DNA of 64,000 nt. Origin: Chrysomallon squamiferum. Taxonomy: Eukaryota > Mollusca > Gastropoda > Neomphalida > Peltospiridae. The position numbers and the translations under genes are program-made. The DNA is taken from positions 6,951,227 through 7,015,226 of the forward strand of contig CM022671.1 of the NCBI GenBank assembly GCA_012295275.1, given 5' to 3'. Below, one piece after another: positions 1 to 11,691 of this stretch. Position 1 is the stretch's first letter, and each line of letters starts with the position of its first letter. Below the pieces are notes generated by a model. The model ran no database searches. It was given only the letters and a program-made list of their open reading frames with translations, and was not told where the DNA came from.

Positions 1-176
1 CTGATAAACAGATAAATAGATAGATAGATATGTAGATAGATAAATAGATAGATAGAAAGATAAATAAATAAATAAAATAAATAAGTAAGTAAATAAATAT
101 ACTAAAAACAGTAAAAAAAATAAACAAAATTAAATAAATAAAATAAATAAATAAATGAATATATATATATATGAAT
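1..176. repeat. (GATA)n / (AAAT)n simple repeats
   Basis: Imperfect GATA and AAAT tetranucleotide runs, ending in a short (TA)n. No gene is visible. Confidence 0.85.
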
Positions 177-780
177 AAGAAACAAAAACACGGTATAAGC
201 AGTGAATTACATTAACAACGAAGAGAAACAAAACAGAAATATTTACACAGCTCTTCCACTCACCCCTCTGACAGTGCTAGCAACACCAACGCAGACAGTA
301 ACAACGTGATTGTCCTCATTTTGCCCGAAGGACGTCGTCACTCGCGCGTACACGCACAACACCTTTTTATAGGCAACATCGTAACACACGAAGCACATAC
401 TTATTATCATAAGTACACATAATTATAATGAGGGTGTTTACTTCGAGAAACCGAAGATGCATATATTATGTTAATGAAGATGTATTAATTACGATAATGA
501 GGGAACGTATATGTTGTGATAATATGAGTATATTATTCTTATTTATGATAATGAAGGAAATGTCAAGTTTTATAAAGTTGTGACGTTATACCTGATAGCC
601 TTTTTCTTTACGTACGTTTTACGATTAATTGAATGTATAATTTTTCTATATTTCCTACAATTCTTTATTTTTCGAACGTAACGGATGCTAAAATGCAGCT
701 TATAGAGAATTGTTCTCTCAGTATCTGTCATATATAAGCACATATACACACTGATAGATACTTATTTGTTTCTCATACAA
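177..780. other. AT-rich stretch without a gene
   Basis: Mostly non-repetitive AT-rich DNA, with a slightly GC-richer patch at about 245-370. No reading frame with recognisable protein features was seen on either strand. Confidence 0.5.
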
Positions 781-783
781 GGA

Positions 784-815
<32 letters not shown>

Positions 816-1035
816 ATGAAAGAAATAAATAAGTGAAGAAAGAAAGAATAAAAAACCCCAATAATAATGATAAATAAAATAATAAATAAACGTAGAAATA
901 AAAAGTTAAAGAAATAAAAAAATATATAAATAAATAAAGAACGAAATAAAGATACAAACATACAAAGAAACAAAGAAAGAAACAAGCAAACAAACAAACA
1001 AACAAACAAACAAACAAATTAATTAATTAATTAAT
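781..1035. repeat. (GAAA)n, (CAAA)n and (TTAA)n tracts
   Basis: A run of GAAA units near 781-840, degenerate A-rich DNA, then CAAA units near 980-1016 and TTAA units. The reading frames here are Phe/Leu or Lys/Glu low-complexity artefacts of the repeats. Confidence 0.85.
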
Positions 1036-1260
1036 AATATACAAACAAGCATAAAATAGCCGCAATTCAATCTCTACACAGTATTAATATGACTATTTTC
1101 TGCAGAGAGAAGTGAGACGTCACTTACACGTATTTTCAATTACCGTGCCAGTGAACTCAAGAGCAGATCACTCTGACACCAGTGACACTTTTTAAACTGA
1201 CAACAAATTCACGATGTTTTTCCTTAACGAATGTTACGTTTGTTTGCGGGTGATAAAGGG

Positions 1261-1268
1261 TATTTATA
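1261..1268 (+). promoter_or_regulatory. candidate TATA box of the TSP1 gene
   Basis: TATTTATA lies 43 bases upstream of the ATG at 1304, so transcription would start close to the ATG with a very short leader. The motif is seen; its use is inferred. Confidence 0.35.
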
Positions 1269-1303
1269 CGACCAGTCTATGTTGCAGTGGGTAGCGTAGA
1301 ACG

Positions 1304-1450
1304 ATGAAGACGGCGTGGTTGTTGTTGGCCATCGTCGTTGCTGTTGTTATCTGTCAGTCAGAAGCAAGATGGTACGTACTGTTCTGCATTGAAATACTTC
1401 GGCAGTTTTTTCTTGTTTTATTTAATTATTATTATTATTAATAATTTTTT

Positions 1451-1489
<39 letters not shown>

Positions 1490-1693
1490 TTGTTGTATGG
1501 GCTTAATGATTAGTGTCCCTGGAATTAACATTATGATTACTTTGGGTTTAAGATAAAATAAAAAAAAAGCGATTTCATCACTTTTTTCCTCAATGTAATT
1601 ATTTATTATTTGTAACCCAGTTTTGTAACGAACATCTGGGAATTACCAAACTGTTTCAAAGAAAAATTTCATGGCACGACTTTCACCATTTGT

Positions 1694-1772
<79 letters not shown>

Positions 1773-1992
1773 GTGTGTTTGTGTGTGTATATATATATAT
1801 ACTGTTTTGTTAGGGGTAAGTGTGTACAGAAATACCGTTGTGTCAAGTGGACGTCTTACAACTACAGATGTAGCCCTCATGGATGGAGTAAATGCAAACG
1901 TAGGAGGTACGTAGTTCAGTTGAAATCATTGATACACAGTAACAAACAAACAAACAAATAAAATAAAAATAAAAATAATAATAATAATAAAA

Positions 1993-2036
<44 letters not shown>

Positions 2037-2961
2037 CAAAGAAAAAAAGAAACAGAAAAGAAAAAAACAATAACAAAAGAAAATAACAACGAATAACTGA
2101 TTTAATAGCAATATCTGAAAGATGACTTTTGTGAAAGAATGCAGAGATCAGCAGTAACGTACACCTTCCCGAGACATGCAGGAACATACCACGCCCTCTA
2201 GCGGGCGACCGTCGTATATAAGTAATTTACAGTTTTATTTATTCATTTTGCAGATCGTACATTGGAACATGCACACGTCGTTGTCGAGGTAACGTCAGAG
2301 CTGATGTAAATAATCACACAAAACACGAAGTTATTTTTCTATGTCAGGTTATAAACAAATCTAACATAAACGCACGCACACACACACAGACACACAAACA
2401 AACACGCACACAAATACACATTCACACATACATACACACAAACACATAAACACACACACAAACACACAGACACACAAACAAACACGCACACAAATACACA
2501 TTCACACATCCATACACACAAACACAGACAGAACACATTAACAATAATACACATAAACACAAACACACACTAAATAATGATGCATATGCAGCTATGAAAA
2601 TATCTTGCGGTATTATGTTTGTCTTTATGTTTACAGTGAATGCTGTTATGTCTGCTTGGTCGTCATGGAGACCAGTTGGTGAGTGTACGAAAACGTGCGG
2701 AGGGGGACACATCACAATGAAGAGAACAAGAAAATGTACCCCGCCCAGATACGGTGGCAAAAATGTGGCCGCACCGTCGAGAAAAAATTGGAAGAATGCA
2801 ATACAAAACCTTGTCCAGGTATGTCGATTTTTAAAATACAACAATAACAACAACAGCGATGGTGACAGTAACAAAAATTAAACCTATAAAAGTATTGAAC
2901 CAAAAATAACGATTTTTTTTTTTTTTTTTTTATTTTTTTTTTGTAATTATTATTAATTTAA

Positions 2962-3009
<48 letters not shown>

Positions 3010-5023
3010 AAATTTGTTTTGTTATTTCTTTTTAAGTAATTTAAAAAAAAATTATATTTTTTTACTATAAATTAACGTTTATCAATAATTTCACGTGTTG
3101 GTCGTAAAGGTCTAGTTATTTATTTGTGTTGTTAATTTAGCTAACATTTTCAAACGCTAGGGGGGGGGGGGATGGTGCACTGTGTGACAGAGAATAAATT
3201 TCCCTTCGTGTTGTTATTAGCAACAGCGTGTTACAATACGTGGAGATTTTTTTTCTGTCTCTGGGAGGGTGTTTGAAAAACACCTCTTGCTGCTAATTCG
3301 ATACGATTTCCTCTTGCCTGTAAAACAATAAATAAACAAATAAATAAATAAATAACAAAACAAATAAATAAATAAGTAAATACACAAATAAATAAATAAA
3401 TCAATCAATCAATCAACAAATAAATAAATAAATAAATAAATAAATAAGTAAGTAAATAAAGAGAGGGAAAAAGAACATAAAGAAGGTTCCATCACAATGA
3501 TCGTCTTACGAGTGAAAATGTTAAGAGTTATTAAAGCAGAGACGTGACAGGTTTTTTTCTTCAGTAACTCGATTTATCGACATTACTGTCTGTCTGGTGT
3601 CCGCTGATAAACTGTACGGAGAACAGACAATTCAATACTCAGACAACGTGAAGTACGTTTTAATTACGTCACAAAACATCGGTAACGAGCTTGTGCCATT
3701 TTGGATATTAATTATGTATGACTCAGCGAATATTTCTTTGATAAATCGTATTTTAGTATTAATCGTTGGTAAGCGTCTAAAATAATCTTTGCCAATACCA
3801 CGGTGTTTGAGAGATCTAGTTAGGTAGAACGGGAAATAATGTCATATTTGTGCTCTACGATTTATATTTCATTTATAGGCTGCGGCGAAAGTAACGCTCT
3901 TTTTATTTCTGTGTTTATGGTTTGATACTGTCTAACTTTCTACAGATTTTTAAATTTTATGTTATATAATTTTTGTTATGTATTGAATAAACAATAAATA
4001 TATAAATATTGTGGTTATCTTATTATTAAAAGCGACTAAGTTAAAAAGGGGGCGCTACATTTGCTGAAGTCTGTGTATAGTGGAGTATTTAAAAAGGAAA
4101 TAAGAAATGGATGGTTAGCTTTGCATGATCAAGTTATATTTTTCTTACAGTTCAGGTTAGTTTTATTGTTTTTATTAAGACACAGAAAAATAGAAATATT
4201 ACTGTTGTTATTATTACAAAACTGATACACAGATTTAACTGGTGGTTTTAATTTCACCTCGTTAGTTTCTTTCTGGACACAGAAGTGTGTAAGTATGTGT
4301 GTGTCTGTGTGTATGTGTGCGTGTGTGGCTGTGTGTTTGTGTGAGGTCGTGTGTGAGTGCGTGTGTGTGTGTCTGCGTTTTGTGACGGACAGGTTTTATT
4401 TATTTTATTGATCAGTTCACGGGAAATGGTCCGAGTGGGAGGACTGGACGCCAGTTGACCAGTGTCCAGTCCTCTGCGGAGGCGCAAAGACCAAACTGAA
4501 GCGAGCACGTGCCTGTACCGACCCGACACCAATGCATGGCGGGAAGGACTGCGAAGGAGACGCCATTGAGTACCAGGAGGACGGAGCCTGCAACACGGAG
4601 CCTTGCGGGGGTATTTAACCTTTTCACTGACCAATCAAAACAACCAACACGTCCCACGTGTTAAACTGGAGCCTTAGAAACACTGGAACTGTTAGAAACG
4701 TTGGTTTAAAATAAAAATATGTAAGACAAGTATTTAACTGTCGTAACGTGACTTACTACAGTTTCTGTTTTGAATGCTGTAAACTGAGAAAGTATGTGGG
4801 TTTTTTGTTGTTTTTTTCTTACAGTTAACCTTACATGGAAAATACATCTCAGTGAGCTCAGTATAAAATGGCAACGTATTTGCACCTGATCAAATTTTAT
4901 TCACAGACATCTAAGATTTATTTTTGCTCACATTGTTAGTTCTGTGTTTCTCCTGAGAATCTGCTTACATTTGGTTGATTTGATGCTGTTTATATCTAGT
5001 TAATCTGTAAATATGATTAAATA

Positions 5024-5069
<46 letters not shown>

Positions 5070-5490
5070 TTATTTTATCATTTTATTTTTTTTATGCAAT
5101 CTGCTATTAAATGGCATTTATTGTTTATTATTATTACATAATTAATTTTTTTTTTAACCCTCAGACCTTTGCCCGATAAATCAGAGAGTTTTTCATCCGA
5201 ATCTGTTTAACGACCGTTTTTACTACGAGTGCGACGAAAACCAAGTGGCGCGTCTTCGCACGTGCCCCGACTTCGGCACGTGGCGACAGGACTATTCGCG
5301 ATGCATCCCGCAGACCTGTGACGTCAGTGGCGGTCTTCTGCACGAGCACCCGGTCGACTGCACGAAGTACATGTTCTGTTTGATGGGAAAACGCGCTATC
5401 GAGTTCCGGTGTCCAGCTGGGGCATCATGGGATGTTCAGGAAAAGAAATGTAAAGAGGGAATCCGACCCGATTGTTTCACGTCTGAGTGA
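1304..5490 (+). CDS. secreted protein: Cys-rich module, two TSP1 repeats, two chitin-binding (peritrophin-A) domains
   Basis: Six exons with GT..AG borders and consistent phases: 1304-1371, 1814-1906, 2254-2288, 2637-2818, 4416-4610, 5165-5490. The start ATG opens a signal peptide ([15 protein letters not shown], cleavage near Cys17-Ala21). Exons 2-3 encode a basic module with six cysteines spaced C-x5-C-x9-C-x7-C-x9-C-x3-C, which I do not recognise. Exons 4 and 5 each carry one thrombospondin type-1 repeat (WSSW and WSEW starts, CGGG/CGGA core), in the usual symmetric phase-1 exons. Exon 6 encodes two CBM14/peritrophin-A domains, each with six cysteines. The product is probably extracellular and may bind chitin or matrix glycans, as such proteins do in mucus, shell matrix or immunity; this role is inferred. 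Exon 4 loses frame at the A-run 2759-2763: the last third of its TSP1 repeat ([18 protein letters not shown]) is in the next frame. With one more base in that run the gene encodes 299 residues. It is either an assembly error or a broken allele. Confidence 0.8.
1697..1768 (+). repeat. (CT)n microsatellite in intron 1 of the TSP1 gene
   Basis: Perfect CT run of about 36 units, grading into TG and TA units, and ending about 45 bases before the exon 2 acceptor. Confidence 0.95.
2366..2566. repeat. CA-rich minisatellite in intron 3 of the TSP1 gene
   Basis: ACACACA/ACAAACA blocks with two near-identical copies of an about 80-bp segment (near 2386 and 2464), so the (CA)n tract has itself been duplicated. 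Confidence 0.8.
2912..3001. repeat. poly(T) tracts in intron 4 of the TSP1 gene
   Basis: Two long T homopolymers separated by about 30 AT-rich bases. Run lengths are likely to be unreliable in the assembly. Confidence 0.85.
3328..4400. other. intron 4 of the TSP1 gene: (TAAA)n, AT-rich DNA, (TG)n
   Basis: TAAA units occupy about 3328-3460 and a TG-rich tract about 4290-4380. In between I see no further TSP1 exon: no WSxW or CSxTCG-like motif in any frame. Confidence 0.6.
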
Positions 5491-5720
5491 GAGCCACCAT
5501 TTTGTTTGTCTGTGGGAACAGTGTTTGTTGTAATATCGTGATTATACTCAAACTTGCCAGCAAATATTTGACGTTAGTGGGAATATTTATTTGTTTTTCT
5601 CTTTTATCTGACATTTGTTTTCGTTGACGTCAGTTCTTATTATGAGAATTTCTTCAAGTTGTTCTCATAGATATTTCTGCAGTGGAATTGTTAACTAATT
5701 TGATGTGCAATATTTTACAC

Positions 5721-5726
5721 AATAAA
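5721..5726 (+). terminator. polyadenylation signal of the TSP1 gene
   Basis: AATAAA lies 230 bases after the stop codon and just before a poly(T)-rich stretch; it is the first good hexamer downstream. Confidence 0.55.
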
Positions 5727-6463
5727 TTTTTCTTTGTTCTCATTCATGTCAATTTTTTTTTTTTTTTTTTTTTCTGCTTTTATCTTTGTTCATTTTGATG
5801 TTTTAAAATTAGTTTTCTTTGTTTTCCGAGTTTTGTATGGGTTACTTTCTGCTTTTTACTATTTGCTTGTTTCAAATAAATAAAAAAATAATAATAAAAT
5901 AATAAAATTATATATAGATATAATAAACTTCAAAACGTAATAAAAAAACAAAGCAAAACAACAATAGCAACAAAAAAAAAAAAAAAAAATAAAAAAAAAA
6001 CAAAAAAAACCCAAACAATTAAATAACAAAAGAAAGAATAATAAATTGAAGCAATTACGATAAAAAATGAAATAAAGAAAAAAAATTTAAAACGATAATA
6101 GAAAAAATAAATGAATACATAAAAATTAAAAATAATAAATAAAAAAAGATCTATCTCAAGCTGACAAAAGTATAAATAAATAAACACGACTCGCAGTTCA
6201 GTTTAATCTCGGTAAGACTTTTGTTCAGAATCCAGACATCGTGAACTCTGTGCACAACGTCGTCACCGATACATTAATAGTAATAATTAGAGGAGAAAGC
6301 CGAGAGACAGGAGATCGTCTTTCTTCTTCTTATCGCGCGAAACGACGACATCATCACAGCGAGATTAACGACCAGGTTCGTGACGACATGTCAAACGGTG
6401 TATTTATCTACAGAACACAACGACACAGTAAATACATTTGACTAGATATCGATTTTCTTGTTA

Positions 6464-6500
<37 letters not shown>

Positions 6501-6780
6501 CACTCCTTTTATCTACGTAATGTCAGTATAGGGAAGCTCTCTTAAATCTCTCTGAAGTATTTTTATTTATTTATTTATTTTTTTATAATTTAATTATTTT
6601 TTTTTAATTAATTTTTTTTTTTTGTCATCAATAAATAAAGTCATCATTTCGGGTTCATTTTATTTTATATTTATATATCACGAAATAATCTGAGTAATGA
6701 CAGTCAGTTAGCGACAACACTGATAAAATCACGGCTGCTGCTGCAGAATTCCACATTTCAACTGAGTTTTTAATTAACCT
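5727..6780. other. gene-free AT-rich region with homopolymers
   Basis: Poly(T) near 5752-5774 and 6466-6500, and A-rich DNA near 5880-6180. A GC-richer island at about 6190-6430 has a short open frame without recognisable features. No gene is supported. Confidence 0.5.
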
Positions 6781-6899
6781 GTACTGTCTAACCGTTTCCT
6801 GTTTGTGTGACACAGTCGTGTTTTTTTTGTGTTTGTTTGTTTGTTTGTTTTACTCATGTTGTGTTTTATGTCGATGAGAAAGAACAGGAAGAGAAAGTA

Positions 6900-7370
6900 A
6901 ATGAGGAAGTAACACACACAGAGAGACACACACATACACAGAGACACACACACAGACCCACATACACAGATACACATACAGAGAGAGAAACAGAAATGGA
7001 GAAAAAGAAAAAGAGAAGAAAGTGAGAGAGAAAAAGTGCAAAGAAAAACAAAGAAATGAAAAGGTTCACTTTGATGTAATAATAGTTAATATAACAACAG
7101 TTAAATAAAGAAAAGCAGCAATAACAACAGAAACAGCAGCAATAAACAACAAAACACTAACGACAACACTAACAATAAGAAGAATAATAAAAAACACTAC
7201 TACTACTACTACTACTACTACTGCTACTACTACTAATAATAATAATAATAAGATAAGATAGACAAATAAATTAATAGATAAACATAGATGAATGGTTGAA
7301 TGGATGGATATATACAAACATACATACATACATGTACATACATTATAATTACACGGATACATACATACAC
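6900..7370. repeat. mixed microsatellites: (CA)n, (CAG/ACA)n, (TAC)n, (TAA)n, (CATA)n
   Basis: CA-rich at 6910-6980, AACARC-type runs at 7095-7190, TAC units at 7197-7234, TAA units, then CATA units at 7315-7335. The reading frames here are repeat artefacts. Confidence 0.8.
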
Positions 7371-7794
7371 AGAGTTTAATTAAACATATTTCTATGTCTT
7401 AAATAGTTCTTTATATAAAGTTTTTTAATTATAACGTTGTTTTTAAAATCTACCAAGGATATATGTGTTTGTGTGTATATATATATATCCTTGACAGAGT
7501 TTAATTATAATAAAAAAAAAAAAATTAAATAGTTCTTCCTATAAAGTTTTCTCAGACAGAAATAACAATGTACGTTGTTTTTATAATTTCAACGAATCGT
7601 TGAAAGTAAAAAGGAAGATGAAAAAGTGTCTGTGTTTTATTTTTGTATTTAGTCACAAGAGTTTGAATATATTTTCAAACAAACTAGAAAAAACTTTAAT
7701 TAAAATCATTGTTGCTTCAGTTGATTTGAAAGGTCTATTGATCACTTTATTCTGAACATTTATTTTTAATTAACAACCTAGTTTGCATAGTAGT

Positions 7795-8345
7795 TGTAGT
7801 TTAGTAGTTTAATATAGTACAGTGTAGTTTAATATAGTATAATATAGTTTAATATAGTATTGTGTAGTTTTATATAGTATAGAGTAGTTTAGTACTCAGT
7901 GTAGTTTAATATAGTATAATATAGTTTAATATAGTATTGTGTAGTTTTATATAGTAAAGTGTAGTTTAATATAGTATAGTTTATTTTAATATAGTATAGT
8001 GTTAGTTTAATATAGTATTGTGTAGTTTAATATAGTTTATAGTATAATATAGTTTAATATAGTATTGTGTAGTTTTATATAGTAAAGTGTAGTTTAATAT
8101 AGTATAGTTTATTTTAATATAGTATAGTGTTAGTTTAATATAGTATTGTGTAGTTTAATATAGTATAGTGTACTTTAATATAGTATTATGTAATTTAATA
8201 TAGTACAGTGTAGTTTAATATAGTATAGTGCACTTTAATATAGTATAATATAGTTTAAAAACTATTATTTATTTTTATGTAGTATACTGTAGTTTAATAT
8301 AGTATAGGGCACTTCAGTATAATATAGTAGTGTTGGGTAGATTTG
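7795..8345. repeat. TAGTTTAATATAGTATAGTG-type minisatellite
   Basis: About 25 imperfect copies of a 15-25 bp unit built on TAGTTTAATATAGTAT, with GTG/GTA variants. A block of about 120 bp near 7920-8010 recurs near 8045-8130, so there is a higher-order duplication. Confidence 0.85.
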
Positions 8346-9465
8346 TGTAATATAGATTTATATCGTATGCTATGCTATGTTTTTGAGGGTTCTTGCTATT
8401 TTTTACTGTTTTCTTTGATATGCAGCATGCATTACATTACATCGATGTGCTTTAAAAACTAATAACTTCAAGGAGAAACCCAGTTTATAGACAGAAAATC
8501 ACTAATTAGGTCGAAGTAACCTTTTCAAGATTTCTCAAATCAATCAGACGCGAAATGTCACGCCTTTCTAATTACAACCATTCAATAAACTTGTAACCAG
8601 TAAATTTCATTTGCGTCAAAATAAGATCAGTTTACCCAAAATAATTCAATTAGAAAAAGAGAGACAACAACAGCAACCCCACCAGCAATAACTACATCGA
8701 TAACGACAACAACAACAACAAAATAAAAATAAAAATTATAAATAAATAAAAATAATATATTAATTATTGACTTTTGCAGTATAGTTAAATGATATATCTT
8801 ATTTAAAAAAAAAAAAAATTTTTTTTTAGAATGTTTAATTTCATCTAATAATTTTTAATAATTAATTTTCCATATCTAAAAACTCACCATTAAATAATTT
8901 ACATTATTTAATTTATGCTATTTTTCAGAAACAAAACTTGAAGTCGTCAGGTGATACATTTGTTTAATTTTTTAATATTAAATATATGTGCAAAATACCA
9001 AATTTTAAGTACACCTCAGTCCTATCTTCGTTTTATTTTCTTTCTCTTTAATTTGAAAAATTCCAGGAAAATGAAAATAATGTCACATTGTTTTCTTCAG
9101 ATGTCTAGATTATTACTAAATCGCAAAAATTTCTTAAATATTTATAACATACTAAGATTCTATAAAGAAAAAAAAAACAACAACCGTAAATTCAGTTCAA
9201 AGAGTTATTGAGAAATTTATCTTTGATATAAGGAGCTTTATAGCGGTCTATTAAAAAATAATTACAATCAAGTCAAATTACTTTTCCTTATTCAGCAAGA
9301 AAAAAAAAAACCCGAAGACAGTTAGTATCGTCTTTGTTTTGTTTGATCAAATATTTTTTTTTTTTTTTGTACTTTATAGTAGACATAGAAAACACATTGA
9401 ACTGAGGGTGGTCTGTGATACAGGATTAGTGTAGGGGGGAAAAAAAGGATATAATTTTGTATTTA
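8346..9465. other. AT-rich region, nothing recognised
   Basis: About 1.1 kb of AT-rich DNA with poly(A)/poly(T) stretches near 8805-8830 and 9298-9370. The one open frame (8951-9211) is Asn/Lys/Phe-rich and looks non-coding. Confidence 0.5.
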
Positions 9466-9622
9466 TAAACGAATGAATAAATAAATAAATATATAAGTAT
9501 TTATGTATGGAGGTACGTATGTATGTATGTATGTATACGTATGTGTGTATGTATGTATGTGTGTGTGTATATATATATGTGTGTGTGTGTATGTTTGTGT
9601 CATGTATATATAAATTACATAC

Positions 9623-9665
<43 letters not shown>

Positions 9666-9850
9666 TATATAAATAAATAAATAAATAAAAAAAAAGAAAG
9701 AAAGAAAGAAAGAAAGAAAAAGAAAAACGAAATAACAAAGAAAGAAAGAAAGAAAGAAAAAAAAGAAAAAAGAAATAAGAAAGAAAGAAAGAAAGAAAAA
9801 AAAAAAGAAGAAAGAAAGAAAAAAGAAAGAAAGAAAGAAAGAAAAAAAGA
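9466..9850. repeat. compound (AAAT)n-(GTAT)n-(TG)n-(TA)n-(GAAA)n microsatellite
   Basis: Five simple-sequence blocks in series. The long Phe- or Tyr-rich frames on the minus strand are artefacts of the GAAA and GTAT units. Confidence 0.9.
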
Positions 9851-10201
9851 CAATTCCGAAAAATTCGAAAAAAATGGTTTGTATTCTGGAACGGGAAATC
9901 ATTCATGGAGTCTGACGTAAAATCGATCTGGGGCCGCCTCCCTCTTCGTTATTCAAGAATCGATTTAGTGTCACGTTCTGTGAACTATTTATAATGTTTC
10001 CCTGTCCAGGAATAGACCCCGCAGTTCAAATGTTTCTTCTTTGTCTATTGGTGTCAGCCGTAAGACAAGTGATGTGTTTTTGTTTCACGTCAGTTTTTAA
10101 CTGCTTCTGTGTTAACAGCCGTCTTCGTTTCTCACGTAGTTCGTTTCGAACAAATCAACTCCTCTACACAACTACCTTAATAATCACCTTTTTAATTCAC
10201 C

Positions 10202-10845
<644 letters not shown>

Positions 10846-11660
10846 GATCCAATCAGACTGTGCGGACGAGAGACAGAGAAGTATAATATACATCCATTCT
10901 GATACCTGTCAGCTTATCTGCGTAAATTAATTAGTTTATTCGTGTGAAATTCTCATTGGAGATAAAGTCTTCATCGCATCACGTGGACCAGTGAACATTC
11001 TGCTACTTTTGCGCGTTTTTTTTTTTTTTTTTTTTTGGATTTCAGTGACGAACGACGCTGTTTTAATTGGTCGCTATAGAGACGTCAATCAGCGGATTAC
11101 TGGGATTGAGGCGCTCAGGTTCATCTATCGAACGGCGAAGCAGCTGATGAGATGACATCACGACGGCGTGGTTTTGTACGTTTTTCTTTCCTCCGTTGGA
11201 CTGCGGTAAACAGACGAGTTCGGCTGATATGAATTTCTTCGTATTTTTCTGGTTTCTTTCATCTGGGTGTACTTTAGAAGATGTGTTTTTTTCGTGTGAC
11301 TGAAGATACTGAGATGAAAGTCTCCGATTTTTTCATTTTTGTTTCTAATTAAGTTAGCTGATCATGTTTTTTTGTTTGTTTTTTTTGTTCTTTTTTTTAT
11401 AGAAGAAAAGAAACTGGAGTAATGTAATGGGAGACAGTTACTAATTTTTACAAAAATGCTTCGCTGAAAATGTGTCCGTTCGTGCACCAAAAGAAAAATG
11501 AGACATGAAATTGAGATGTTGCCTGTGATTACCTTTTGTTTTCATAAACTTTTACGATTTGTAAAATGTTTAATTCTTGTCTGAGGAACATTATACAACA
11601 ACAACAACAACAACAACAAATACAACAGCTAGACAGGTAACTTAACCCGGGCATACCAGC
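10846..11660 (+). other. 5' flank and probable 5' UTR of the GPCR gene
   Basis: Non-repetitive DNA of intermediate GC content with a short T-run near 11019 and (CAA)n at 11598-11620. It probably contains the promoter and leader, but no TATA box convincing enough to name was found. Confidence 0.35.
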
Positions 11661-11691
11661 ATGGTCTGATATGCTGTTCTGGGATGTCTAA
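11661..11691 (+). promoter_or_regulatory. two minimal upstream ORFs before the GPCR start
   Basis: ATG GTC TGA (11661-11669) and a six-codon frame (11671-11691). The second overlaps the main ATG at 11684 in another frame, so it would compete with it. Whether the mRNA leader includes both is inferred. Confidence 0.4.

Noticed and set aside
4254-4634. Minus-strand 126-residue frame over the second TSP1 exon
   Set aside because: Shadow of the TSP1 exon plus a TG-repeat; the plus strand has the domain.
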